Shown here: positions 1-7,185 of the stretch, in pieces | Numbering within the stretch: position 1 is the first letter of the stretch | How the letters are laid out: each line of letters starts with the position of its first letter | NCBI GenBank assembly: GCA_002327925.1 | Contig: DCVA01000049.1 | Location: 1-29,784 of the forward strand | DNA: 29,784 nucleotides | Origin: Anaerolineales bacterium UBA2200 | GTDB taxonomy: Bacteria > Chloroflexota > Anaerolineae > UBA2200 | Reading direction: 5' to 3' | Translations under genes and position numbers: made by a program | The notes under the pieces: generated by a model | The model's input: only the letters and a program-made list of their open reading frames with translations | Told to the model about the DNA's origin: nothing | The model's database searches: none

Positions 1-13
1 CATTATCATTTGA
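1..13. repeat. Left copy of a 13-bp inverted repeat at the window ends
   Basis: CATTATCATTTGA at the very start of the window is the exact reverse complement of TCAAATGATAATG at 29754-29766. The left copy begins at base 1, so the match may continue outside the window. It could be a shared operator-like site, an AT-rich dispersed repeat, or chance; the sequence alone does not decide. Confidence 0.6.
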
Positions 14-64
14 TTTGACGCGGCAGCGGGCGCACTCTGTCGACTGCGATTCCCCCAGTCCACG

Positions 65-93
65 TTGACCGGAACCAAGCCCTGAGCTAGAAT
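65..93 (+). promoter_or_regulatory. Sigma-70 promoter upstream of the MgtC-like gene
   Basis: TTGACC (65-70), a 17-base spacer, then TAGAAT (88-93) followed by GG. Spacing and both boxes fit the primary sigma factor. The gene start at 129 lies 35 bases downstream with a GGAGGG Shine-Dalgarno just before it. Confidence 0.7.
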
Positions 94-128
94 GGCCGAG
101 ACTGACGACTGGACCCGACGGAGGGAGC

Positions 129-455
129 GTGGCAACCATCTCGGATCCCACTGTGGTGCTTCGGGCCGCTGTGGCTGCCGCAGTCGGCTTCATGATCGGC
201 CGGGAGCGCGAAGCTCACGGCTCACCAGCGGGTGACAGAACTCTGGCGCTTGTGGCCCTTGGATCTGCCCTGTTGACCGCACTCGGCGTGTGCACCTTCC
301 CCGAGAACGCCGACCGCGTGATCGGCGGCGTGATCACTGGTATCGGGTTTCTCGGCACGGGTGTTCACACTGCCTCCAACGGCAACCAGGACGAGGCGGG
401 GATAACATCGGGTCCGGACCTCAGGGACTCTGGCAGGATGGCGTGCGACAGATGA
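129..455 (+). pseudogene. Truncated MgtC/SapB-family membrane protein
   Basis: The first ~78 residues (GTG start, Shine-Dalgarno GGAGGG) match the start of the MgtC/SapB membrane domain: a hydrophobic segment leading to IGREREAHGSPAGDRTLALV, a second hydrophobic segment ALLTALGV, and the hallmark VIGGVITGIGFLGTGV. In intact family members this is followed by an RGLTTAA-type loop, further membrane helices and often a C-terminal soluble domain. Here the frame instead runs into about 30 polar residues (HTASNGNQDEAG onward) and stops at 108 residues. Neither other frame of 360-470 restores the missing family sequence, so a simple one-base frameshift does not explain it; deletion or decay is more likely. 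A good promoter at 65-93 remains. It may be expressed as a short membrane peptide but is probably not a working MgtC-like protein. Confidence 0.7.
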
Positions 456-494
456 CCAAGTCAGCACCATGACGAACGTAAGGTCTGCGATGCG

Positions 495-1100
495 ATGATG
501 ATGACAAGCGCTCTCTGCTATTCAACTGTGCCTTCACCCTTCGGCGAGGTAGCCATCCTCTGGGTTCAGCATGGTGGACTCACGATGGTTGACCGTGTTG
601 TTCTGCCCAGCCCGGCAGCGGGGGCGCGCGCCCGGTTGCTAATCGCGGTACCCCAGGCCCGGCCTGGCACCAGCCCTCTGGCGAGCCGAATCGTGGAGCA
701 GATGATCGCCTTCTTCGCAGGAAAACCCGTTCGCTTCGCGCTCGATGACGTCGCTTTGCACCAGTGTTCTGACTTCCAGCGGCGCGTGTTGCTGGCTGAG
801 TATGCCATTCCCCGCGGCTCCGTCAGCACATATGGACTGATCGCCCGGCACCTGGGAGTGCCTGGTGCGGCACGGGCGGTCGGATCAGCCCTGGCACACA
901 ACCCCTTCCCGATCCTGATTCCCTGCCATCGTGCCATCGGCTCAGATGGTGCCCTGGGTGGATACCAGGGCGGCATCGTCATGAAGCGGCGCTTGCTGGA
1001 AATGGAAGGAATCTCGTTCACTCACGCCGGCCGGGTGGTCGCGCCGAGGATTCATTACCCCATTCGACCCGTCGCCCCGGGTCAGGGAGTGCTACAGTGA
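495..1100 (+). CDS. ogt: Methylated-DNA--[protein]-cysteine S-methyltransferase (O6-alkylguanine-DNA alkyltransferase)
   Basis: This is a suicide DNA-repair protein that moves an alkyl group from O6-alkylguanine to its own cysteine. The C-terminal catalytic domain is complete: a helix-turn-helix region with FQRRVLLAEYAIPRGSVSTYG (written here in part: residues about 104-123), the arginine-finger stretch GAARAVGSALAHNPFPILIP, and the active-site motif PCHR at residues 143-146, with Cys144 as the acceptor. The GALGGYQGG and KRRLLEMEG stretches that follow are also typical. The N-terminal half is divergent, as is common for Ogt/AGT proteins. Total length 201 residues, slightly long for the family. 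The start (three ATG codons in a row at 495) has only a weak Shine-Dalgarno. Its stop overlaps the start of the ABC ATPase by four bases (GTGA), so the two are probably translationally coupled, though no functional link is obvious. Confidence 0.9.
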   Translation: MMMTSALCYSTVPSPFGEVAILWVQHGGLTMVDRVVLPSPAAGARARLLIAVPQARPGTSPLASRIVEQMIAFFAGKPVRFALDDVALHQCSDFQRRVLLAEYAIPRGSVSTYGLIARHLGVPGAARAVGSALAHNPFPILIPCHRAIGSDGALGGYQGGIVMKRRLLEMEGISFTHAGRVVAPRIHYPIRPVAPGQGVLQ

Positions 1101-1858
1101 TCGAACTGCGCGGTTGCAGCAAAACGTATCCTGGCAAGCCCGGCCAGGAGCCGGTTCAAGCACTGGACAACCTAGAGCTGGAAATCCACGCGAATGAGTT
1201 CGTGTGTCTGTTGGGGCCGAGCGGCTGCGGCAAGACTACCCTGCTCAAGGCGGTGGCCGGGCTGATACCACTCGACTCAGGCCAGGTCCGGGTCGATGGC
1301 CAGCTCGTTACTGGCCCAGGTACCGATAGGGCCATGGTGTTTCAGGATTTCGCCCTGCTGCCCTGGGCGGACGTCATCGCTAACGTGGCCTTTGGACTGG
1401 AGCTTCGCGGCGTTCCCCTCGCCGACAGGGAGCGCACGGCACGGGACCTCATCAGCACGGTGGGCCTTGCTGGCTTTGAGCGACACTACCCTCGCCAGTT
1501 GTCGGGTGGAATGCAGCAACGGGTGGGCCTGGCCCGGGCCCTTGCTGTGAACCCCAGGACCTTGCTGATGGACGAGCCCTTCGGTGCACTTGACGCCCAG
1601 ACACGGCGCTTACTCCAGGAGGATCTGCTGCGCCTGCTGGACCGCGATCCCAAGACCGTGCTGTTCGTCACGCACAGCATGGACGAAGCGGTTCGCTTGG
1701 CTGACCGCGTTGTGGTCATGACTCGCAGGCCCGGCCGCGTGCAGGACATCGTGCCAGTCGATCTGCCGCGACCGCGCCCGGCGGAAGTTGACAGGCTCCC
1801 ACGCTTTGCCGAGCTCACCGAGTACCTGTGGCAGGAGCTGAAGGCAATGAACCAATGA
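1097..1858 (+). CDS. ABC transporter ATP-binding protein, nitrate/sulfonate/taurine (NitT/TauT) type
   Basis: This is the cytoplasmic ATPase subunit of an importer. All motifs are intact: Walker A GPSGCGKTT (residues 40-48), Q-loop Gln83 in MVFQDFALLPW, signature LSGGMQQR (135-142), Walker B LLMDEPFGALD (156-166) and H-loop His193 in VTHSMDEA. The LLPW after the Q-loop and the C-terminal MTRRPGRVQDIVPVDLPRPR resemble SsuB/TauB/NrtD proteins that import sulfonates, taurine, nitrate or thiamine precursors. The GTG start overlaps the preceding stop by four bases, with AGGGAG six to eight bases upstream. No permease or periplasmic binding protein is encoded on either side: the next gene, 85 bases downstream, is a dehydrogenase. 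The subunit must therefore pair with membrane partners encoded elsewhere, or the cassette has been broken up. The substrate cannot be predicted. Confidence 0.9.
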   Translation: MIELRGCSKTYPGKPGQEPVQALDNLELEIHANEFVCLLGPSGCGKTTLLKAVAGLIPLDSGQVRVDGQLVTGPGTDRAMVFQDFALLPWADVIANVAFGLELRGVPLADRERTARDLISTVGLAGFERHYPRQLSGGMQQRVGLARALAVNPRTLLMDEPFGALDAQTRRLLQEDLLRLLDRDPKTVLFVTHSMDEAVRLADRVVVMTRRPGRVQDIVPVDLPRPRPAEVDRLPRFAELTEYLWQELKAMNQ

Positions 1859-1943
1859 CAGACCGACGGCTTTCGATCCGGACCCGTCTGAACTGTCCGC
1901 AGCGCCGGACCCCGCACGCTGTGTCCAAGTCGAGGAGGTGGTC

Positions 1944-3089
1944 ATGAGGGTATTTGTGCTGGGAGCCGGCATGGTGGGCAGCGCGATTGTCGCTGATCTG
2001 GCGCAAGATCCCCAGCTATCCGTCACTGCCGTAGACCGCAGCGCTGATGCTCTGCACAGGTTGCGCCAACGCGTGCCCCGCGTTGCCAAAACCGTCCAGT
2101 GTGACCTCGGCCGTCCGGATGAGGTGACCGAACAGGTGTCTGAGTGTGACCTCGTCGTCTCAGCCGTTCCCGGCCATCTGGGTCACGCTACCCTGCAAGC
2201 CGCTCTCGTCGCCGGCAAGAACGTGGTAGACATCTCCTTTAGTCCCGAGGACGCTTTCCTTCTGGACGACCTGGCCAGATCCAGGGGCCTCACGGCACTT
2301 GTCGACTGCGGCGTGGCGCCTGGATTGTGCAACATCATCGCCGGTTACGTTTATGACCAGTTCGATGCAACCGACAGCTACGATTGCTACGTCGGCGGTC
2401 TACCTGAGGTTCGCATCAAGCCCTATGAGTACAGGGTCGTGTTCTCCGCTGTTGACGTGCTCGAGGAGTACACCCGACCTGCTCGATTGGTCGAGCACGG
2501 AAGCTTGATCACTCGCCCTGCGTTGTCCGAGGTTGAGCTCCTGGATCTTCCGCAGGTGGGCACACTGGAGGCTTTCAACACGGACGGGCTGCGCTCTCTC
2601 CTGCGTACGCTGCCAATACCTTCGATGCACGAAAAGACGCTTCGCTACCCAGGACACGCAGCCCTGATGAGTGTCTTTCGCGACAGTGGCTTCTTCTCGA
2701 CGCAGCCCATCAACCTGGACGGCAGACTGGTGACTCCGATGGAGTTGACGTCGCGACTGCTGTTTGAACAATGGCACATGGGAGAGGATGAGCGCGACCT
2801 CACGGTCATGCTCGTGGCCCTCGAAGGCAAACGCGGTGCCCGCAGAGAACGTCGCGAGTTCTGGCTCCTCGACCGCTATGATTCGCAGACCAAGACCACT
2901 TCTATGGCTCGCACCACCGGGTACACCTGTGCCATCGTGGCCCGCATGGTTCTGCAGGGCCAGTTCTCCCGGGTCGGGATCTGCCCGCCAGAGTACGTCG
3001 GCAGAACGCCAGGATGTTTCGCCTCGCTCATGCGGGAGTACGAGAAGCGAGGCATCGGCGTGAGGGAGTCGGTGCTCGAGCTGGACTAG
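1944..3089 (+). CDS. Saccharopine dehydrogenase / L-lysine 6-dehydrogenase-like NAD(P)-dependent oxidoreductase
   Basis: A 381-residue enzyme with an N-terminal Rossmann fold: MRVFVLGAGMVGSAIVADLA has the GxGxxG dinucleotide motif at residues 8-13. It continues with the family stretches LVVSAVPGHLGHATLQAAL, GKNVVDISF and LVDCGVAPGLCNIIAGY. These are characteristic of the saccharopine dehydrogenase family branch that includes lysine 6-dehydrogenase (oxidative deamination of the epsilon-amino group of lysine) and carboxynorspermidine-type enzymes. The ATG at 1944 is chosen over the in-frame GTG at 1938 because GAGGAGG lies just upstream at the right distance, while that GTG overlaps it. The gene is converged on by the M55 peptidase gene, so lysine or peptide-derived amine breakdown is a possible theme, but the exact substrate is an inference from family resemblance only. 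Confidence 0.8.
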   Translation: MRVFVLGAGMVGSAIVADLAQDPQLSVTAVDRSADALHRLRQRVPRVAKTVQCDLGRPDEVTEQVSECDLVVSAVPGHLGHATLQAALVAGKNVVDISFSPEDAFLLDDLARSRGLTALVDCGVAPGLCNIIAGYVYDQFDATDSYDCYVGGLPEVRIKPYEYRVVFSAVDVLEEYTRPARLVEHGSLITRPALSEVELLDLPQVGTLEAFNTDGLRSLLRTLPIPSMHEKTLRYPGHAALMSVFRDSGFFSTQPINLDGRLVTPMELTSRLLFEQWHMGEDERDLTVMLVALEGKRGARRERREFWLLDRYDSQTKTTSMARTTGYTCAIVARMVLQGQFSRVGICPPEYVGRTPGCFASLMREYEKRGIGVRESVLELD

Positions 3090-3116
3090 TCCGCTTCTCG
3101 TCTCGAGACCGAGCGC

Positions 3117-3914
3117 CTAGGTGGCAAAGAGCATGAAGCGCAGGATCTCAAAGTAGCTCTCGCTGCTGAACTCGACCGTGCCCTCATCCAGCTGCCTGGC
3201 GCCTGGATAAAAGCCCACCTGATAGGCCCGCGAGGGCTGCCGGTACCTCACCTGCATCACGAACTGCTCTGGCACAGGAAGCCGACAGAGTGATAGGTCG
3301 CTCTTGAGAGCGCGGGCAACCCCTTCCTTGATTTGTCCGACCGCGACGTCCGGGTGCAGGTTCACCGTCGCTTCACCGATGCCCTCTTTGACCGCCACGG
3401 TGACGATGTGCGGATTCAGTTGAGCGGCCTCATCGCACAGTCCCTTGTCGCCAGACAGGCAGGCCACCGGGATGCCCATTGAGGCGGCAACGTAAGAGTG
3501 CAGCATGAACTCGGAAGCCGGTCGCCCGTTCAACGTCAGCAGCGCAATCTGACCGGTCATGGTGTGCGCCAGAGGACTGGTCGCTGCCCCGGCGCGCGAA
3601 TGGTAGCCGATCATCACCAGAGCGGAAAAGCTGTCGTTCAGCTCCTGGACCATGCTGAATGGATGCCCCGTCCAGCCGCGGATCAGCCGCACCTCGCGCG
3701 GTAGACGCGACGCGACGATGTTGCGCCCAGTGTCATGCGAGTCCTTGACCCACACTTCCTTCGCCCCCGCCGACAGGGCACCTTCGCAGGCCGCCACCAC
3801 CTCGGCGGTCATCTGGTCACGAGCGGCTTTGCTTTCTTCCTTGTGCAGGTCCGTTTCATCCCAATGCGTGACCCCGGTTACCCCTTCAATGTCCGCACTT
3901 ATGTAGACTTTCAC
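3117..3914 (-). CDS. dppA: M55 family D-aminopeptidase (DppA-like)
   Basis: A zinc aminopeptidase that removes N-terminal D-amino acids, with D-Ala-D-Ala the classic substrate of Bacillus DppA. Metal-binding residues fall where DppA has them: Asp8 and Glu10 in SADIEG, His60 in KDSHDTG, His105 in MIGYHSRAG and Glu135 in RPASEFMLHSY; His117 in LAHTMTG corresponds to the catalytic histidine. This numbering supports the second of two GTG codons (3914): the first GTG (3920) overlaps the GAGGAG Shine-Dalgarno, whereas 3914 lies five bases after it. Length 265 residues, normal for the family. No signal peptide, so it acts in the cytoplasm, probably on imported D-peptides such as those released from peptidoglycan. 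It lies 69 bases behind the META lipoprotein gene and may be the last gene of the run starting with the flippase. Confidence 0.9.
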   Translation of the reverse strand: MKVYISADIEGVTGVTHWDETDLHKEESKAARDQMTAEVVAACEGALSAGAKEVWVKDSHDTGRNIVASRLPREVRLIRGWTGHPFSMVQELNDSFSALVMIGYHSRAGAATSPLAHTMTGQIALLTLNGRPASEFMLHSYVAASMGIPVACLSGDKGLCDEAAQLNPHIVTVAVKEGIGEATVNLHPDVAVGQIKEGVARALKSDLSLCRLPVPEQFVMQVRYRQPSRAYQVGFYPGARQLDEGTVEFSSESYFEILRFMLFAT

Positions 3915-3983
3915 CGTCACTCCTCGCCCAATTGAGTTGCCTGTGCCCTTACGCTCTGCGCGGCCAGGATGCCCGCGCGGCGC

Positions 3984-4397
3984 TTACTCGCCAGGCTTGA
4001 AAACAAGGGTCTGTCCATCGGGCCGCACCAGCTCTAACCGGCCCTCTTCCAGCCGATACGTGTAAACCTCGCGCAGGCTGGCCAGGAACGCGCCCTCCTG
4101 CTGCATCACGCCCGGCTCCTGACAGGCCATCTTGGTGGACGCCAGCTGCTCCACGTCGATGCGGCTGCCAGAGACGCGATAGGAGCCAAAGTAAGTGTTG
4201 CATCCGGACGAGCCTCGCACTTGGCCATCGGAAAACGAAACGGTCAGCGTCGTTCCCAGGACCGGTTCCTGGCCCAGGCACGACGTGACCACCCACAGAG
4301 TGCCAGCCAGGGGGTCAGCGCTTGCGCGCCGGCACGCCAGCAGTGCCAGGAGCAAGAGGCCTGACAGAATCAGCAGGTACCGTCGGCTTCTCTTCAC
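3984..4397 (-). CDS. META-domain lipoprotein (HslJ-like)
   Basis: A 137-residue exported protein. Residues 1-21 form a lipoprotein signal (KRSRR, then a leucine-rich core) ending in a lipobox LLAC with the lipidated cysteine at 22. The mature part is one META domain: LAGTLWVVTS, LTVSFSDGQVRGSSGCNTYFGSY, the STKMAC motif, and LREVYTYRLEEGRLELV, all typical of HslJ-like proteins. The function of META domains is not well established; some are linked to heat shock or novobiocin tolerance. GTG at 4397 is preferred because GGGAGGGG precedes it by four bases and the signal peptide then starts at residue 1; an upstream in-frame ATG at 4460 would bury the signal. Same strand as the flippase gene (92 bases upstream) and the M55 peptidase (69 bases downstream). 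Confidence 0.8.
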   Translation of the reverse strand: MKRSRRYLLILSGLLLLALLACRRASADPLAGTLWVVTSCLGQEPVLGTTLTVSFSDGQVRGSSGCNTYFGSYRVSGSRIDVEQLASTKMACQEPGVMQQEGAFLASLREVYTYRLEEGRLELVRPDGQTLVFKPGE

Positions 4398-4489
4398 GGG
4401 ACCCCTCCCCAACCTCGTCTCGAAAGCAAGACGCACAACCGGGCCAGCGTCGTACGGCAATGCTCAAGGCCACATGCTGCCTCGGCGCA

Positions 4490-7024
4490 CTAGAGTCTGA
4501 CGCGCTCGCGGGTCAGCGACTCGGCTTCCGCCGTCGCCTCCGCCCGGATATCGATGGGGAACCGGCCGTGCAGCGGGCTGATCCTGGCTCCCAGGGACGT
4601 GGCCCGCCAGAAGAGCCGCGACAGCGGCTTCATCAATCCGCTGAGCTCGGCGGCCCTGCCCAGCTCGGCCAGGGTGTCGTCATCCCATCCCCCAAACAGG
4701 CCGTAGAAGAAGGCGAACAGCGGGAAGGAAGGCAAGATGCCGATCAGAAAGATCAGCACACTGGTGATCTGGTCGCGCTGCCAGATCACACCGCCCAGCC
4801 AGCGCAGCACGGCATAGTGGGTCAGGCCGGCCAGCAGCGGCGCCCCCAGCGACTGCCAGAAGTAGAACCGCTGCGGGAAGCACCTGCGGCCATTCACAAA
4901 GTAAGCGGTGAGGCCCTTACCCAGCAGACCGACAAAGTAGGCGATGATCAGGGCATTGATCTGGAAACGTTGCAGCAGCACCAGGGCCAGCACGATGCGC
5001 ACCAACTGCTCTCCCGCCACGAGGATCGACTTCCAGTGGGGCTTGCCGACCGCGAGCTGCACGTTGTCGCCCACCCAGGAGGGGTACTGCACCGCGCCCC
5101 ACAGGATCAGCGGTCCGGCGTAGGCCGCGGCACGCACGAACTCGGGTCCGCTGGCGCCGAGGATGAACCGGTCGGCCACGGCCAGCAGCACCGAGCCGAT
5201 AAAGGCGCTGATCAGACCGCCCCACTTGTAGGCCATAGCCGCATAGTACTGGCTGAGCTTTTGACGCGCCTGCGAGATGGCCTCGGAGATCGACGGCATC
5301 AGGTTGTTGTAGAGGGTAGACACCACCTGATAGGCAAAGATAAAGTTCTGCGCAATGCCCCAGTTGCCCCACACCTCGGCATAGTTCACCAGCCGGCCCT
5401 GCGTGATCAGGATCTCCACCGCCTGGCCTACGCTCCAGGCCACAGAGCCCAGCATCTCGAACACGCCAAAACGAAACGAGCTCTTGACCGTGGCCCAGTC
5501 AAAGTGGGCCATGTAGAGCAGGCCCGACCGATGTCCCAGCCGCCGATAGAGCCAGATGCCCACGATAAAGTTGAGCGCCTGGGCGGCATAGGCCGCCAGT
5601 CCCAGCCCGATCAGTCCCGAAGTCGTCGTGCCCAGGACGGGGTTGTTGCGGCCGATCATCACCGCCGCAGTGACCACCAACGGCTGAGTGATCATCGGCG
5701 CCAGCACGTAAAAGCCGGTATCCAGAATCTGAGCATAGTCAAAGCGCTGCCAGCCAGTGAGCGCATAGCGGTAGAGCTCGAGGAACCCCGGGATCTGAAT
5801 CAACGTGTGAACGATGACGCTCCACGAGTAGAGCGCATACGCGGTGCGCGGCAGAACCGTTCCGCCGATCCACACAAACAGAGCTACTTGCACCGCTCCC
5901 GACAGGGCCTGCCACCAGACATAGACCTGGCCGTAGAGGATGCCCCTCCTGGGATCGCGCACGCGGTACTCGGACAGGTATTTGACAAAGGCGATGCTCG
6001 TGCCCACGTCAAACAGGTTCCAGATCAGGGTAAAGAACTGCACCACCCTGCCCCAGATGCCCAGGGCCTGAGCCGACGGCAGGATGTACACCGGCAGGAT
6101 GAGGTTCTGGTAGATGATCAGCGGGATAAAGCTCACCAGCCCGAGCATCAGCGCCAGCAGGAAACCGCCCAGCGGACGGTGGAAGCCAACCTCCTCCCAA
6201 TCTGTGCCCGCCTCCCTGGCTTCATAGTCCTTACGATTCGCCACCAGCGAGTTCAGCGCCTCCGGGTGGGCCAGACTGTAGCGGCGCACCAGCACAAAGG
6301 CGGTAACGGACAGCAGGAGCATCACCACCAGGCCCGAGTAAAGAATGGTGCGCTCGCGCTGGTGCGGCACGGGTGCGCCGGCATAGTCAGCAAAGGCGGC
6401 GGGAGTGCGTCCCGCCGCGCGCCAGGTGACGTGGTAGATGAAATACTTGAAGTAGGCCCAATCCTGAAGCTGAGGATTGTCCTCCCCGAGGTAGCCGCAA
6501 AAGAGGAAATCCGTGCGCTCGCCCGCCTCATGAATACCCAGCACCAGCGAGCGGTCCTCATAGCCCACGACCAGCGGCATCAGGTCCAGTACCGAGGCCT
6601 CAGCCAGACCCCGCTCGCGGATCTGCGGGGCGCCGTTCCACACAATGCCGGTCAGGAGTAGGTCGGCGGCCTGCGGTGCCGGGACTAGACTGAGCGGCTC
6701 GTCGCGACCGGACAGACGAAGCGGAAAACCCAGCACGGCCCGCGCGTCGGTTTCGCTGATCCCCGGGCCCAGCAGCAGCACCACTCCAGCATGTTCGCTG
6801 ATGCCGCCGGCGATGCCTGACGGGTCGGGAATCGAACCGTTGAGCACGATGGCGTCGGCATCCCCCGGGTCAGAGACGAACTCGACGCCGGCCAGCTCCA
6901 GCGCCGAGCGTACCGGTCCGGTCGGACCGGCATAGTAGACGCGGACAGGGGACTCGGCCGCGACGGGGACGGCCGCGGCCAGGAGCAGGAGAGCAAGAAG
7001 CAGGGCGGCAGACCATTTGCGCAT
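4490..7024 (-). CDS. Large membrane protein: exported N-terminal domain fused to a MOP-superfamily (Wzx/MATE-like) flippase-like domain
   Basis: 844 residues. Residues 1-23 are a signal peptide (MRKWSAALLLALLLLAAAVPVAAE). Residues ~25-230 form a soluble, probably extracytoplasmic alpha/beta domain with short hydrophobic strands (VRVYYAG, AIVLNGSI, GVVLLLGPGIS, DFLFCGYLG), faintly like a ThuA/glutamine-amidotransferase fold. A membrane helix follows at ~234-254 (LYSGLVVMLLLSVTAFVLVRR), then a cytoplasmic linker rich in charged residues, then from ~285 about a dozen hydrophobic segments. The segment IWNLFDVGTSIAFVKYLSEY and the overall pattern resemble polysaccharide/lipid-linked oligosaccharide flippases. 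The last ~60 residues are polar and cytoplasmic. The start is well supported: AGAGGAG five bases before ATG and a promoter at 7063-7091. No glycosyltransferases are adjacent, so the lipid-linked cargo is unknown. The flippase assignment is by pattern; the fusion is seen directly. Confidence 0.7.
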   Translation of the reverse strand: MRKWSAALLLALLLLAAAVPVAAESPVRVYYAGPTGPVRSALELAGVEFVSDPGDADAIVLNGSIPDPSGIAGGISEHAGVVLLLGPGISETDARAVLGFPLRLSGRDEPLSLVPAPQAADLLLTGIVWNGAPQIRERGLAEASVLDLMPLVVGYEDRSLVLGIHEAGERTDFLFCGYLGEDNPQLQDWAYFKYFIYHVTWRAAGRTPAAFADYAGAPVPHQRERTILYSGLVVMLLLSVTAFVLVRRYSLAHPEALNSLVANRKDYEAREAGTDWEEVGFHRPLGGFLLALMLGLVSFIPLIIYQNLILPVYILPSAQALGIWGRVVQFFTLIWNLFDVGTSIAFVKYLSEYRVRDPRRGILYGQVYVWWQALSGAVQVALFVWIGGTVLPRTAYALYSWSVIVHTLIQIPGFLELYRYALTGWQRFDYAQILDTGFYVLAPMITQPLVVTAAVMIGRNNPVLGTTTSGLIGLGLAAYAAQALNFIVGIWLYRRLGHRSGLLYMAHFDWATVKSSFRFGVFEMLGSVAWSVGQAVEILITQGRLVNYAEVWGNWGIAQNFIFAYQVVSTLYNNLMPSISEAISQARQKLSQYYAAMAYKWGGLISAFIGSVLLAVADRFILGASGPEFVRAAAYAGPLILWGAVQYPSWVGDNVQLAVGKPHWKSILVAGEQLVRIVLALVLLQRFQINALIIAYFVGLLGKGLTAYFVNGRRCFPQRFYFWQSLGAPLLAGLTHYAVLRWLGGVIWQRDQITSVLIFLIGILPSFPLFAFFYGLFGGWDDDTLAELGRAAELSGLMKPLSRLFWRATSLGARISPLHGRFPIDIRAEATAEAESLTRERVRL

Positions 7025-7062
7025 GGCGGCTCCTCTTGCTGCTGTGAAGGGTGACTGACGAG

Positions 7063-7091
7063 ATTATGCCACAGGCGCGGATAAGCGTCAA
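7063..7091 (-). promoter_or_regulatory. Sigma-70 promoter of the flippase-like gene
   Basis: On the minus strand TTGACG (7086-7091), 17-base spacer, CATAAT (7063-7068). It lies about 40 bases upstream of the ATG at 7024 and probably drives the flippase, META and M55 genes. Confidence 0.65.
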
Positions 7092-7185
7092 CGGACTGGA
7101 GGGGTGCGGAGTCACCTAGACGAGGGAATGGCGCGGCAGACTGGAAGCGCTCGGGGGGTGCGGATCGACACGATGGGGGCGCGGC

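Noticed and set aside
3100..3109. GTCTCGAGAC palindrome between convergent genes
   Set aside because: Ten bases without loop or T-run; likely chance in GC-rich DNA rather than a terminator or operator.
4322..6661. Plus-strand open frame of 779 codons opposite the flippase-like gene
   Set aside because: Its product is rich in Gln, His, Arg and Asp without any domain, a typical mirror of a hydrophobic gene in GC-rich DNA. The minus-strand gene has promoter, Shine-Dalgarno and clear membrane pattern.
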